From the NCBI GenBank assembly GCA_000987045.1, contig LAKY01000029.1, positions 83,592 to 147,591 of the forward strand: a stretch of DNA of 64,000 nucleotides, given 5' to 3'. Below the pieces are notes generated by a model. It was not told where the DNA came from and did not search any database. It saw nothing but the letters and a program-made list of their open reading frames with translations. The position numbers were made by a program, and so were the translations under genes. Of this stretch, positions 1 through 8,413 are shown piece by piece (position 1 is the first letter of the stretch; every line of letters starts with the position of its first letter). The DNA comes from Clostridiales bacterium PH28_bin88 (GTDB taxonomy: Bacteria; Bacillota; PH28-bin88).

Positions 1-2
1 CG

Positions 3-167
3 AGGCGGGCGGGTTCCATGATGCACCCGCCTGCAACTTTCTCCAATCTTTTTTCCGGTTTGATCCAACCGGAAGGAGATGCCATCATCACGGAGAATAT
101 CCATACCGTTATTAATTTACCCGGGAATTTCGGTGTGGTGTTACTGCCCTATTTTGGGGATAATTAG
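3..167 (+). CDS. C-terminal end of an unidentified protein (partial)
   Basis: An open frame runs in from the window edge and stops at TAG 165-167. The codons look like real coding sequence (tail GNFGVVLLPYFGDN), but I do not recognise the family. The +1 frame directly after the stop also reads plausibly ([17 protein letters not shown]), so one missing T near 162-165 would extend the protein to about position 220. The gene lies 64 bases before selA in the same direction and may share its operon. It could be a pseudogene or a normal short C-terminus. Confidence 0.35.
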   Translation, partial: RRAGSMMHPPATFSNLFSGLIQPEGDAIITENIHTVINLPGNFGVVLLPYFGDN

Positions 168-231
168 AGAAAGACATTTTCCCTGACGAAGAGATCAAAG
201 CCTTTTATGAGGAGGGGCGAGTGCAACGACC

Positions 232-1632
232 ATGGACAGTGAACAACAACGCCTGCTGCGAAGCCTGCCGGCGGTGGACGAAGTGCTGCAGGCGGAGCCG
301 GTCAAGGGACTGCTGGCGGAAGCCCCTCGAGGATTAGTGGTGGAAGCCGTCCGGGAGGTGCTGGAAGAGTACCGGGCAAGCATACGTCAAGACCGGTACC
401 CCGATCCCGTTACCCGGGAAGAGGTGGCCGTTTCCGCGGCCAAACGGGTACGGGCCTTCCTGCGGCCCCACCTGCGCCGGGTGATCAACGCTACCGGGGT
501 GGTATTGCACACCAACCTGGGCAGGGCAGTATTGAGCCGGAAGGCAAGGGAAGCGGTGCAGGTGGCGGCAGCCGGCTATACCAACCTGGAACTGGACCTG
601 GCTACCGGGGAAAGGGGCTCCCGCTACCACCACGTGAACAGGCTGTTGACCCGGTTGTCCGGGGCGGAAGATGCCCTGGTTGTCAACAATAACGCGGCAG
701 CGGTGCTCCTGGCCCTTTCCACCCTGGCCCGGGGCAGGGAAGTGATTGTTTCCCGCGGTCAGTTGGTAGAAATTGGAGGGTCTTTCCGGGTGCCGGAGGT
801 GATGGCCCAGGGCGGCGCTCACCTGGTGGAAGTAGGGACAACCAACAAGACCTACCTGCGGGATTACCAGGCAGCCATCACCCCGGAAACAGCCCTGTTG
901 TTAAAGGTGCACACCAGCAACTACCGGGTGGTGGGTTTCACCCGCGAGACCTCCCTGGAAGAACTGGTAGCCCTGGGGCGAGCCCGGGAGATACCGGTGA
1001 TGGAGGATCTGGGCAGCGGTTTCCTGGTGGACCTGACCCCCTGGGGGATTACCGGCGAGCCTACGGTGCGGGACAGCGTGGCCAAGGGAGCAGACGTGGT
1101 CACCTTTAGTGGCGATAAGTTGCTGGGAGGTCCCCAGGCCGGCATCATCCTGGGCCGGGCGGACTTGATCCGGAAGATGAAGGCCCACCCCCTGACCCGG
1201 GCGCTGCGGGTTGACAAGCTGACCCTGGCGGCTCTGGAGGCCACACTGAGGGATTACCTGGACCTGCCGGGGGCCCGGGAGCGGATTCCAACCCTGCGGA
1301 TGCTGACGGCGCAGGTGGAGGAACTGCAGCCCAGGGCGGAGGAGTTGCTGGCCCTCCTGGAGCAGCAATTAACAGGCCGAGGCGCCCTGGAATTGACCGC
1401 CGGCTACTCGGAGGCGGGAGGGGGCTCGCTGCCCACTACCAGGATCCCCACCATGCTGGTGACAATCTTCCCGCGGGGCGTCACCGCCGACGCCCTGGTC
1501 GCCCGCCTGCGGGAACAGGAGCCGGCCGTGATGGCGCGCATCCAGGATGACCGGGTAGTGCTGGACGTGCGGACGGTGCTGCCGGAAGAAATTCCTTTGC
1601 TGGCCGGGGCAGTGACGGCCTGCCTTACATAG
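232..1632 (+). CDS. selA: L-seryl-tRNA(Sec) selenium transferase SelA
   Basis: SelA is a cytoplasmic PLP enzyme that converts seryl-tRNA(Sec) to selenocysteyl-tRNA(Sec) using selenophosphate. The 466-aa product has normal family length. The PLP-binding lysine is visible at about residue 296 in [12 protein letters not shown], and the N-terminal part carries the family signature [15 protein letters not shown]. The ATG at 232 follows a GGAGGGG stretch at 211-217. The gene sits 25 bases upstream of selB, forming a clear operon. The matching tRNA-Sec gene is in the same direction but 10 kb downstream, beyond a decayed mobile region. No selD is present in this window. Confidence 0.96.
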   Translation: MDSEQQRLLRSLPAVDEVLQAEPVKGLLAEAPRGLVVEAVREVLEEYRASIRQDRYPDPVTREEVAVSAAKRVRAFLRPHLRRVINATGVVLHTNLGRAVLSRKAREAVQVAAAGYTNLELDLATGERGSRYHHVNRLLTRLSGAEDALVVNNNAAAVLLALSTLARGREVIVSRGQLVEIGGSFRVPEVMAQGGAHLVEVGTTNKTYLRDYQAAITPETALLLKVHTSNYRVVGFTRETSLEELVALGRAREIPVMEDLGSGFLVDLTPWGITGEPTVRDSVAKGADVVTFSGDKLLGGPQAGIILGRADLIRKMKAHPLTRALRVDKLTLAALEATLRDYLDLPGARERIPTLRMLTAQVEELQPRAEELLALLEQQLTGRGALELTAGYSEAGGGSLPTTRIPTMLVTIFPRGVTADALVARLREQEPAVMARIQDDRVVLDVRTVLPEEIPLLAGAVTACLT

Positions 1633-1657
1633 TCTCATATCAAGAAGGAGACCGGAT

Positions 1658-3568
1658 ATGGAATACATTGTTGTCGGTACCGCCGGCCACGTGGACCATG
1701 GGAAGACGGTGCTGGTGAAGGCCCTCACCGGCGTGGACACCGACCGGCTTAAAGAAGAGAAGGAACGCGGCATCTCCATCGAGTTGGGCTTCGCGCCGCT
1801 GGTACTGCCCAGCGGCCGCCGCCTGGGTCTGGTGGACGTACCCGGGCACGAGCGGTTCATCCGGCAGATGCTGGCGGGGGTTGGCGGGATGGACCTGGTG
1901 CTCCTGGTGATTGCGGCCGACGAGGGCGTGATGCCCCAAACCCGGGAACACCTGGACATCATCACCCTGCTGCAAGTCAAGCGGGGGATCATCGTCATCA
2001 GCAAGGTAGACCTGGTGGACCAGGACTGGTTGGAGCTGGTCCAGGAAGAGGTGCGGGAGGCGGTCCGGGGGAGCGTAATGGCAGACGCCCCCATGGTGAC
2101 GGTGTCCGCGATGACCGGCGAGGGGATGGCCCGCCTGGTTGAAGAGCTGGATAAGATGGCGGGGGCCACGCCGCCAAAGGCCGCCGCCGGGCGGACGCGG
2201 CTGCCGGTGGACCGGGTATTCTCCATCACGGGATTTGGCACCGTTGTCACCGGTACCCTGTGGTCGGGGACAGTACGGGTAGGAGATACAGTTGAACTGC
2301 TGCCCCAGGGCCGGAATGCCCGTATCCGCACCCTGCAGGTTCACGGGGATCAGGTGGAAGAGGCGGTGGCGGGCCAGCGGGTGGCGGTGAACCTGGCTGG
2401 GGTCGACCTGGAAGAGGTAGAGCGGGGTTTTGTACTGGCACAGCCGGGCACCTTTCGCCCGGCCTACCGCCTGGACGCCGAGGTACACCTGCTGGACAGG
2501 GCGGAAAGGCCCCTCAGCCACCACGACCGGGTGCGGGTTTACCTGGGAACCAGCGAAGCCTTTGGCCGGGTAGTGCTGCTGGACCGGGAAGAGATGGCTC
2601 CCGGAGAGACGGCTTTCGTCCAGTTTGCCATGGAGGAACCGGTGGTCGGCGCTCGGCATGACCGCTTTGTAATCCGTTCGTATTCTCCCATGGAAACCAT
2701 CGGGGGCGGCACCATCATCGACCCCGATGCCCCTAAACACAAGCGTTTCCGGCCCGAGGTGTTGGCGGCACTGGCCGCCAAGATGCAGGGGTCACCCGAG
2801 GAACTGGTGGCCCACGCCCTGGCGGAGCAGCGGGAGCAGGTAAGCTCCATTGCTGAACTGGGCAAACAGATTGGTCTAGAGCAGCCGGAGGTTGCCGGAG
2901 CGGTCGGGGAGTTGGCCAAGCGGGGGGAAGCAGTACTGGTTCCAGGGGAGGGAGGAATAGAGTACGTCCTGGATACTGGCCGCTGGCAGCGGTGGCTGGA
3001 GGAAGTCCGGGGCCTCTTGAGCGCCTTTCACCGCCAGTACCCCTTGCGGCCCGGGATCCCCAAAGAAGAGTTGCGCACCCGCAAGTTTGCCCGGCTGAGC
3101 GCCAAGGCCTTCCAGGCCTTGCTGGATGCCTGGCAGCGGGAGGGGAAGATCAAGGTTCAGGGTATGGCGGCTGCCCTGCCGGAATTTGACGCGGAACCAA
3201 CCACCGCCCAACGGGAGATGTTGGACCAGGTAGAGAACACGCTACGGCAGGGAGGGTTCCAACCTCCGGCATGGTCTGAGATGGTGCCGCGATTGAGGAT
3301 CCCCCTTGAGGAATCCGAAGAATTGCTCCACTTCCTGATCCGGGGCGATGTACTTGTGAAGGTGACTGACGACCTGTACTTCCACCGCGAAGCGGTTGAG
3401 AAGGCCAAGGACCTGATTGCCGCCCACGTGCGCCAGCACGGGGGGATCCTGCTGGGTGAGGCGCGGGACCTCCTGGACAGTTCCCGGAAATATGTACTTC
3501 CTCTTTTGGAGTATTTCGACCAGATTAAGTTTACCAAGCGGGTCGGGGACAAAAGAGTGCTGTACTGA
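1658..3568 (+). CDS. selB: Selenocysteine-specific elongation factor SelB
   Basis: SelB is a GTPase that delivers Sec-tRNA to UGA codons marked by a SECIS hairpin. The 636-aa protein starts with the G1 motif [11 protein letters not shown], then DVPGHE (G3) and SKVDL (G4 variant), followed by EF-Tu-like beta-barrel domains. The C-terminal third holds the winged-helix repeats that bind SECIS RNA, ending in the usual ...[17 protein letters not shown]. The ATG follows AAGGAG at 1645-1650. It is co-transcribed with selA. In many related Firmicutes selC follows directly; here the downstream DNA is foreign. Confidence 0.96.
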   Translation: MEYIVVGTAGHVDHGKTVLVKALTGVDTDRLKEEKERGISIELGFAPLVLPSGRRLGLVDVPGHERFIRQMLAGVGGMDLVLLVIAADEGVMPQTREHLDIITLLQVKRGIIVISKVDLVDQDWLELVQEEVREAVRGSVMADAPMVTVSAMTGEGMARLVEELDKMAGATPPKAAAGRTRLPVDRVFSITGFGTVVTGTLWSGTVRVGDTVELLPQGRNARIRTLQVHGDQVEEAVAGQRVAVNLAGVDLEEVERGFVLAQPGTFRPAYRLDAEVHLLDRAERPLSHHDRVRVYLGTSEAFGRVVLLDREEMAPGETAFVQFAMEEPVVGARHDRFVIRSYSPMETIGGGTIIDPDAPKHKRFRPEVLAALAAKMQGSPEELVAHALAEQREQVSSIAELGKQIGLEQPEVAGAVGELAKRGEAVLVPGEGGIEYVLDTGRWQRWLEEVRGLLSAFHRQYPLRPGIPKEELRTRKFARLSAKAFQALLDAWQREGKIKVQGMAAALPEFDAEPTTAQREMLDQVENTLRQGGFQPPAWSEMVPRLRIPLEESEELLHFLIRGDVLVKVTDDLYFHREAVEKAKDLIAAHVRQHGGILLGEARDLLDSSRKYVLPLLEYFDQIKFTKRVGDKRVLY

Positions 3569-3789
3569 ACAGGAACTATCCCTTGCTTCCCTTATCCCAG
3601 GAATGCCCCTGTGGTTCCGGAGGGCAGCTTTTCTATTAGCGGATTCTCCCACCTGCCTGTAGAAGAGCAGGGTTAATCTTACTGGACTGGCAGGGTGGTA
3701 GAAGATTTTTCTGCGGAGGAGCGGAACAAAGTAGACTGCTTCTCCGTCTATATTTTGTGGAGCAAATCTTTCAAGGGAGGCTTTTGGCA

Positions 3790-4157
3790 ATGTCCCAGGC
3801 CATAGCTGTGGTGAATAAATTCTTGAGTAGAGTATCGGATGACGAAGGGAAAATATTCGGTATCTTAGAAACTGGCGATCTGCTGGCTCCAGAGATTCGT
3901 AAAGGCGGAGAAAAGGGAATGGTAGGGGACAAGTCTTATGTGCGGGTACAGGTTGATGTACGGATGGACATATTAATTTTACAAGACGTGAACCGGGGAA
4001 GGGGCTTAATACCGATGTGCAGGATGTCAGGTTTACTGTCGATTACAGGCAATTTTATTCAAGCGAGATCAGCAAAGACTATACTTGGAAAATATCTGAG
4101 GTCCGGGGCTACAGCAGAAATACCCGTGACATCGTATTGATTAGTAGGCCTGTCTGA
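3790..4157 (+). pseudogene. Frameshifted gene of unknown function, copy A
   Basis: ATG 3790 follows GGGAGG. The first frame encodes MSQAIAVVNKFLSR through VRVQVDVRMDILIL (codons to about 3984). From there the sensible frame switches by one base and continues REPGKGLNTDVQDVRFTVDY to a stop at 4155-4157. Comparison with copy B (8225-8375 joined to 10814-10908), which reads through this point in one frame, shows that copy A lacks one base in the CAAGACGTGAACC stretch. The protein family is not recognised. Its last codons abut the truncated recombinase on the other strand. Confidence 0.6.
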
Positions 4158-4240
4158 ATGCTGTTGGACTCGCCGTCACGCTCATCCTCTTGGCTCAGTC
4201 TGCCGTATAAAATTGTGTATTTTTGGTTCGCCTGTTTCAT
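4154..4240 (-). pseudogene. Large serine recombinase, N-terminal stub
   Basis: Reading leftward from ATG 4240-4238 (good GAAGGAGG site at 4246-4253), the first 29 residues contain YTILYGRLSQEDE followed by RDGESNSIQ. This is the typical N-terminus of Tn4451/Tn1549-class serine recombinases, including the early catalytic region with YGRLS. Homology stops exactly where copy A of the unknown pseudogene ends, so about 500 C-terminal residues are missing. It marks one edge of a decayed integrative element. Confidence 0.7.
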
Positions 4241-4736
4241 AAATACCTCCTTCTTTTTGGCAAACCGATACGGAATTTTCTCGGCGACAGTGCCGACATT
4301 GCGGGCATTGTTGTCCTCTATCCATCCGAAGCCGGGAATCCATATGCTCGGCTTGCCGTTGATGACCGCCTTCGACCCAGGTGCTGGATTATGTTTTTCA
4401 GATGACGGCGTATTGTCCCCGCCCATAATACCTACTTTGTATCCGGTGAACTCATCGCCGGGGTTTCCGACTGTAGAGCCTCCTCCCATAACGCCAACCT
4501 GCTTATTGATATCTCCTTCGCCGTCGACGGGGATCGCGATGCTTCCTCCGCCTTCATCCTTGACCCATCCGAATCCTGGAATCCACATGCATTTTACACC
4601 GTCGATAACAGCTATCGTTCCCGGCTCGGGGTCGGATGCGACAGCCACCAATTCGGGAGCATGAGTATCGGCAGAGAGAACAATTTGTGACGTTTCCTCT
4701 GACCCTGCCTCAATTTCGGCGATTACGGCGGGTAGC
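4241..4736 (-). pseudogene. DUF6550-like element protein, fragment with internal repeat
   Basis: The frame upstream of the recombinase stub carries two copies of a WIPGFGW-containing unit (MWIPGFGWVKDEGGG and IWIPGFGWIEDN), plus MGGGSTVGN/MGGDNTPSS spacers. Such PGFGW tails precede serine recombinases in clostridial integrative elements; the DUF6550 name is from memory. The frame runs into the recombinase start without a stop, and its 5' end butts against the divergent XRE stub near 4735. Both ends therefore look like deletion joints. A TTG at 4651 is the first possible start, but the frame extends further upstream. Confidence 0.5.
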
Positions 4737-4809
4737 GTTAAAATGCGATATCGGCGATATCATGGAAATAATTCCGGACGAACCGAAAGGCGGTGATGGT
4801 GATGAGTAA
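4733..4809 (+). pseudogene. XRE-type regulator, C-terminal stub
   Basis: The frame ends KCDIGDIMEIIPDEPKGGDG and stops at TAA 4807-4809. KCDIGDIM is the usual last helix of small YozG-like XRE repressors. Only about 25 residues remain. The stop overlaps the rhuM start by eight bases, so the two genes were translationally coupled before the 5' part was lost. Confidence 0.6.
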
Positions 4810-5491
4810 AAAGAAACCGCCCGAGGAGAAAAACATACGCTCCTCCGCCGCCGAATACCTGACATACATTGCCGCGACAGGCGACAATCCACAAAGCATC
4901 GAAATGCGCTACGAAGACGAGAACATCTGGCTTACGCAGAAGATGCTTGCGGTGCTTTATGACGTGGAAATACCGACAATCAATGAGCATATTGCAAAAA
5001 TATTTTCCGACCATGAACTCGAGCCGGAAGCAACTATTAGGAATTTCCGAATAGTTCAGACTGAAGGCTCACGCCAAGTCACCCGCGAAGTTAAGCATTA
5101 CAACCTGCAAATGATTATCGCTGTCGGATTCAAAATCAATTCTGACCGCGCCGTGCAGTTCCGCAAATGGGTCAATAAAATTGCGAAGGACTATACGATT
5201 CAGGGTTGGGTTATGGACGATGAGCGTCTGAAAAACGGCGGTTCGGTACTGACCGAGAAGTATTATGAAAAGCTGCTTGAGAAAATCCGCGAGATACGTC
5301 TTTCTGAGCGCAGGTTTTATCAAAAAGTCACGGATATTTACGCAACCGCTCTCGACTATGACAAGAACGCAAAGACAACTCGTGAGTTCTTCGCCAAGGT
5401 GCAAAATAAAATGCATTTTGCCGTTCACGGACAAACTGCCGCGGAACTAATTTATAACCACCCGCCCGCGCTTGAAATGAATTGCCTATGA
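4802..5491 (+). CDS. RhuM-family protein, C-terminally truncated
   Basis: RhuM-family proteins were named in a Salmonella pathogenicity island and are frequent in integrative elements; their function is not known. The sequence matches the family through IWLTQKMLAVLYDVE, INEHIAKIFSDHEL, VKHYNLQMIIAVGFKIN and the FFAKVQNKMHFAVHG region. The frame then ends abruptly after AAELIYN with ten unrelated residues, so roughly 100 C-terminal residues are gone and the protein may not work. The start at ATG 4802 overlaps the XRE stub. Upstream in-frame GTG 4793 and ATG 4796 are alternatives. Confidence 0.8.
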   Translation: MSKKKPPEEKNIRSSAAEYLTYIAATGDNPQSIEMRYEDENIWLTQKMLAVLYDVEIPTINEHIAKIFSDHELEPEATIRNFRIVQTEGSRQVTREVKHYNLQMIIAVGFKINSDRAVQFRKWVNKIAKDYTIQGWVMDDERLKNGGSVLTEKYYEKLLEKIREIRLSERRFYQKVTDIYATALDYDKNAKTTREFFAKVQNKMHFAVHGQTAAELIYNHPPALEMNCL

Positions 5492-5515
5492 AGATTTACG
5501 AAAGGAGCGCATTCG

Positions 5516-6532
5516 ATGCCACTGGAGATTGTCCGCAACGATATAACTAAAATGCGTGTTGATGCCATCGTCAACGCTGCCAACAGTCGCCTCCAACAAG
5601 GCGGCGGGGTCTGCGGCGCAATTTTCGCCGCTGCCGGAGCGGACAAGCTGCAGGCTGAATGCGACCGTATTGGTCATTGTGCTGTTGGAAGTGCAGTTAT
5701 TACAGGCGGATATGCTCTCCCCGCAAAGAATATCATCCACGCTGTTGGTCCGGTGTGGCAAGGCGGAACGCATAACGAAGAAGATCTGCTTTCTTCCTGT
5801 TATACAAATTCCCTGAACATTGCTTTAGGGCATGGACTTAGCTCAATTGCCTTCCCTCTCATATCCTCCGGTATCTTTGGATATCCAAAGGATGAAGCCT
5901 TACGGGTGGCTATATCAGCCATAGGCAGCTTCCTGCTTAAGCACGAAATGATGGTGTATCTTGTCGTATTCGACAAAGTGGCGTATACGCTAAGTGACAA
6001 ACTGTTCAAGTCCATCAAGGCATACATAGACGACAACTATGTGGACAAACACATGTCCCGCCGCCGTCAGCGCGACGCCGATGTATCTTTCCAGCTCCGT
6101 GAAATGAAGGCGTATGAAGCGGACGAGCTTTTCGCCGAACCAATGGAGGCTCCCTCAGAGCCCCGGAGTCTGGACGATGTGATTAATCATGTTGGCGAGA
6201 GCTTTACGGAAATGCTGTTGCGACTCATTGACGAAAGCGGCAAAACAGATCCGGAGGTCTACAAACGCGCCAACCTTGACCGCAAGCTGTTTTCCAAGAT
6301 ACGCAATAATTTAAAGTACAAGCCAAGCAAAAACACCGCATTGGCTCTGGCGGTCGCATTGGAATTGAACCTTGACCAAACTGCCGATTTATTGCGCCGG
6401 GCGGGATTCGCCCTGTCGCCCAGCAGCCGCTTTGACCTGATCGTGGAGTATTTCATCAGCGAAGGAAATTACAATATATTTGAGATAAACGAGGCGCTGT
6501 TCGCTTTTGACGAGAGCCTGTTAGGGGCGTGA
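5516..6532 (+). CDS. Macro-domain protein with C-terminal helical/HTH-like domain
   Basis: Residues 1 to about 170 form a macro domain: IVRNDITKMRVDAIVNAAN, then a GGGVCGAIFAAAG loop and FPLISSGIFGYP. Macro domains bind or hydrolyse ADP-ribose derivatives. Residues about 215-338 form an all-helical region (LIDESGKTDPEVYKRANLDR, ALALAVALELNLDQTADLLR) resembling an XRE-like fold followed by a tail. The same fusion occurs in clostridial mobile elements. ATG 5516 follows AAAGGAG. The gene sits 24 bases after truncated rhuM and just before the next stub. A role in ADP-ribose signalling or defence is inference. Confidence 0.82.
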   Translation: MPLEIVRNDITKMRVDAIVNAANSRLQQGGGVCGAIFAAAGADKLQAECDRIGHCAVGSAVITGGYALPAKNIIHAVGPVWQGGTHNEEDLLSSCYTNSLNIALGHGLSSIAFPLISSGIFGYPKDEALRVAISAIGSFLLKHEMMVYLVVFDKVAYTLSDKLFKSIKAYIDDNYVDKHMSRRRQRDADVSFQLREMKAYEADELFAEPMEAPSEPRSLDDVINHVGESFTEMLLRLIDESGKTDPEVYKRANLDRKLFSKIRNNLKYKPSKNTALALAVALELNLDQTADLLRRAGFALSPSSRFDLIVEYFISEGNYNIFEINEALFAFDESLLGA

Positions 6533-6536
6533 TATT

Positions 6537-6917
6537 ATGCAGGACAGATATGCCGGTGACGTAGGTGATTTTGGAAAGCTCGGTATGCTACGTAAAATAG
6601 CAAACACTGGCTTGAAGATTGGCATCAACTGGTATCTTACATATAAGCCAGAAGAACACGGTAAGGAAGACGGTAAACATACCGGCTATTTGAATGACAA
6701 GACATTTAAGGGATGCGACGATGAATTGTTGGAATCACTTCGAGTCGTTGTTTCTGGCAAAAGAAGCGTCGCCGCACTTGAACATGCAAACCTCATCCCC
6801 GGCGCACGCTTTTACTCAGAAGTTCTGAAACCAGGCAAGCATGAACTCTCCGGCGCTAAATGGATGGGATTAAAGTTCGTCCGAGGGACAATACGGGATT
6901 ACTCGCAATTGGAATAA
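6537..6917 (+). CDS. Truncated protein of an uncharacterised family (RYAGDVGDFGK type)
   Basis: The N-terminus MQDRYAGDVGDFGKLGMLR and later INWYLTYKP, DGKHTGYLND and CDDELLESL match a family of about 230-residue proteins of unknown function that I recall from phages and defence loci. Full-length members have a DLVFLDPDNG motif in their second half. Here the frame ends at residue 126 and no continuation is visible in the other frames, so this is probably a 3'-truncated gene. It begins two bases after the macro-domain gene stop and so shares its operon. Confidence 0.6.
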   Translation: MQDRYAGDVGDFGKLGMLRKIANTGLKIGINWYLTYKPEEHGKEDGKHTGYLNDKTFKGCDDELLESLRVVVSGKRSVAALEHANLIPGARFYSEVLKPGKHELSGAKWMGLKFVRGTIRDYSQLE

Positions 6918-7023
6918 ACACTTTTCGATATTGGATATCTGAAACTGTCGCCCGGCAGGCGACCTTTATTACATACCAACGTGTTATCCTCTAAATATAA
7001 AATCAATCAAGGAGGATAACACC

Positions 7024-7695
7024 ATGAAAAAAGGGCTTACAGAACTGGTATTTATACTCGACCGCAGCGGCTCCATGAGCGGATTAGAAAGCGACACCAT
7101 CGGCGGATATAACTCGCTCTTGGAAAAGCAGAAAAAGGAAGATGGCGAGTGCGTCATCTCTACAGTGTTATTCGATGACAAATACGAGCTGCTTCATGAC
7201 CGTATCAACCTCAAGGGTATCGTGCCCATAACCGAGCGAGAGTATTTTGTGCGTGGTTCCACGGCGCTCTTGGATGCAGTCGGCCGTACAATCGATAAAA
7301 TCGGTAATGCTCAGAAGCATACAGCCGAAGAGGAGCGGGCAGAAAAAGTTATGTTCGTCATCACGACGGACGGCATGGAGAATTCCAGCCGCGAGTACGG
7401 ATACGACAAAGTGCGTCAGATGATAGAACGTCAGAAAGACAAATACGGTTGGGAGTTCATCTTCTTGGGTGCTAACATCGACGCTGTGGAAACTGCCGCA
7501 CGCTTTGGAATCTCCGCAGACCGTGCCGCCAATTACCACGCCGACTCAGAGGGTACACAGCTTAATTATAAGGTTGTCAGCGATGCGGTGAGCGGTTTTC
7601 GTGCCAACTCCGCCCCCATGAGTGCCGACTGGAAAAAGCGTATCAACGAGGACTATGAAAACCGCGGAGGAAAGAAAAAGAAAGGCGTAAGATAA
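7024..7695 (+). CDS. Von Willebrand factor A (vWA) domain protein
   Basis: This 223-aa protein is essentially a single vWA domain. The metal-binding MIDAS is visible as DRSGSMSG (residues 14-21), with STALLDA and TTDGMEN as the second and third MIDAS segments. It lacks a signal peptide and ends in a basic GGKKKKGVR tail, so it is likely cytoplasmic. ATG 7024 follows a perfect AAGGAGG. It closes the row of element-borne genes (rhuM, macro, truncated gene). Such vWA proteins accompany macro-domain genes in clostridial elements; its partner is not known. Confidence 0.85.
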   Translation: MKKGLTELVFILDRSGSMSGLESDTIGGYNSLLEKQKKEDGECVISTVLFDDKYELLHDRINLKGIVPITEREYFVRGSTALLDAVGRTIDKIGNAQKHTAEEERAEKVMFVITTDGMENSSREYGYDKVRQMIERQKDKYGWEFIFLGANIDAVETAARFGISADRAANYHADSEGTQLNYKVVSDAVSGFRANSAPMSADWKKRINEDYENRGGKKKKGVR

Positions 7696-7766
7696 GCAAC
7701 ATGGGGCAATGAGTACCTGGGAGCCGGAAGTTTACCGAGTCTAAATTTGGGCATCGGAGACGGACA

Positions 7767-8015
7767 TCACTTTTCACCTGCCTTTTCAGCGTTACTTGCT
7801 CGTCCATTGGTCTTGTCCCTGGCGAGGTGCCAGCCGGACATGGCGGTGGAAGCCACCAGAAAGCCGTTAAGGAAGTAAAGCAGCAGATTATCCCACTGTA
7901 ATAGGCCGTTAGACAGTGCTGCCAGAAGGGTGATGGTTTCGGCCACCGCGACCACCAACCAGCCATCACCACCTTCCATCGTGCTCGTATATATCTCGTA
8001 TATATAAAGAGGCAT
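7767..8015 (-). CDS. Small two-span membrane protein, hypothetical
   Basis: The 82-aa frame reads MPLYIYEIYTSTMEGG, then two hydrophobic stretches (WLVVAVAETITLLAALSNGL and LLLYFLNGFLVAST), and a basic, polar end. The pattern suggests a two-pass inner-membrane protein. It points against its neighbours and no ribosome binding site is obvious, so it may be a relic. I do not recognise a family. Confidence 0.4.
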   Translation of the reverse strand: MPLYIYEIYTSTMEGGDGWLVVAVAETITLLAALSNGLLQWDNLLLYFLNGFLVASTAMSGWHLARDKTNGRASNAEKAGEK

Positions 8016-8099
8016 CGATTCCCTTATTTTACTAGCCTGAGAAAAAATATTTACATCATAAGGTAAGTGTGCTAATTATAGGACGTACGATAAGCTCTG

Positions 8100-8222
8100 C
8101 TGGTTAAACCGGGGTTTGTCGTTATCGTACTCGGGGTAGTAATTTATTGGGCGGCTACGGTCTACACGGGTAATACCATTAAGCTGGTGATCAACGGCAA
8201 AGAAATCTCTCTGGATACTCCC
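8100..8222 (+). pseudogene. Copper-amine-oxidase-like stalk protein, N-terminal relic
   Basis: The frame reads LVKPGFVVIVLGVVIYWAAT (signal-peptide-like), then IKLVINGKEISLDTP, the start of the Cu_amine_oxidN1 stalk domain. An intact relative of the domain is in the 37241 gene (LNLVIDGQKIEASPALVIMD). Homology stops after DTP. The frame then changes and leads into copy B of the unknown pseudogene, so this is a decayed end. Confidence 0.5.
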
Positions 8223-8224
8223 CG

Positions 8225-8375
8225 GTGGATGGATTTATTTACGATTACACGGCCGCGAAGCCAGCTTGGGTGTCACACCCCCGCTGGGAAGTATTAGACG
8301 TCAAGGCTGTTCCCAACCCGCCCGAAGGTACCCTCGATCGGGTGCAGGTTGATGTGCGGATGGACATATTGATTT
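8225..8375 (+). pseudogene. Unknown gene copy B, 5' part, cut by transposon
   Basis: The frame contains AWVSHPRWEVLDVKAVPNPP and VQVDVRMDILI, then runs into the transposon end at 8376. Removing the transposon and one 8-bp ATTGATTT duplication restores an uninterrupted frame with 10814-10908 (ILILQRSEPGKG, then YVQDVRFTVDY). This is homologous to copy A at 3940-4060. The restored frame shows that the insertion hit an open reading frame. Confidence 0.65.
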
Positions 8376-8413
8376 GTAACTACTCAGGTCACCAACGTAA
8401 TAAACGTTAGAGA

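Noticed and set aside
1369-2740. Long minus-strand frames over selA and selB
   Set aside because: They are antisense shadows of GC-rich coding sequence with low-complexity Arg/Ser/Pro composition and no ribosome binding sites.
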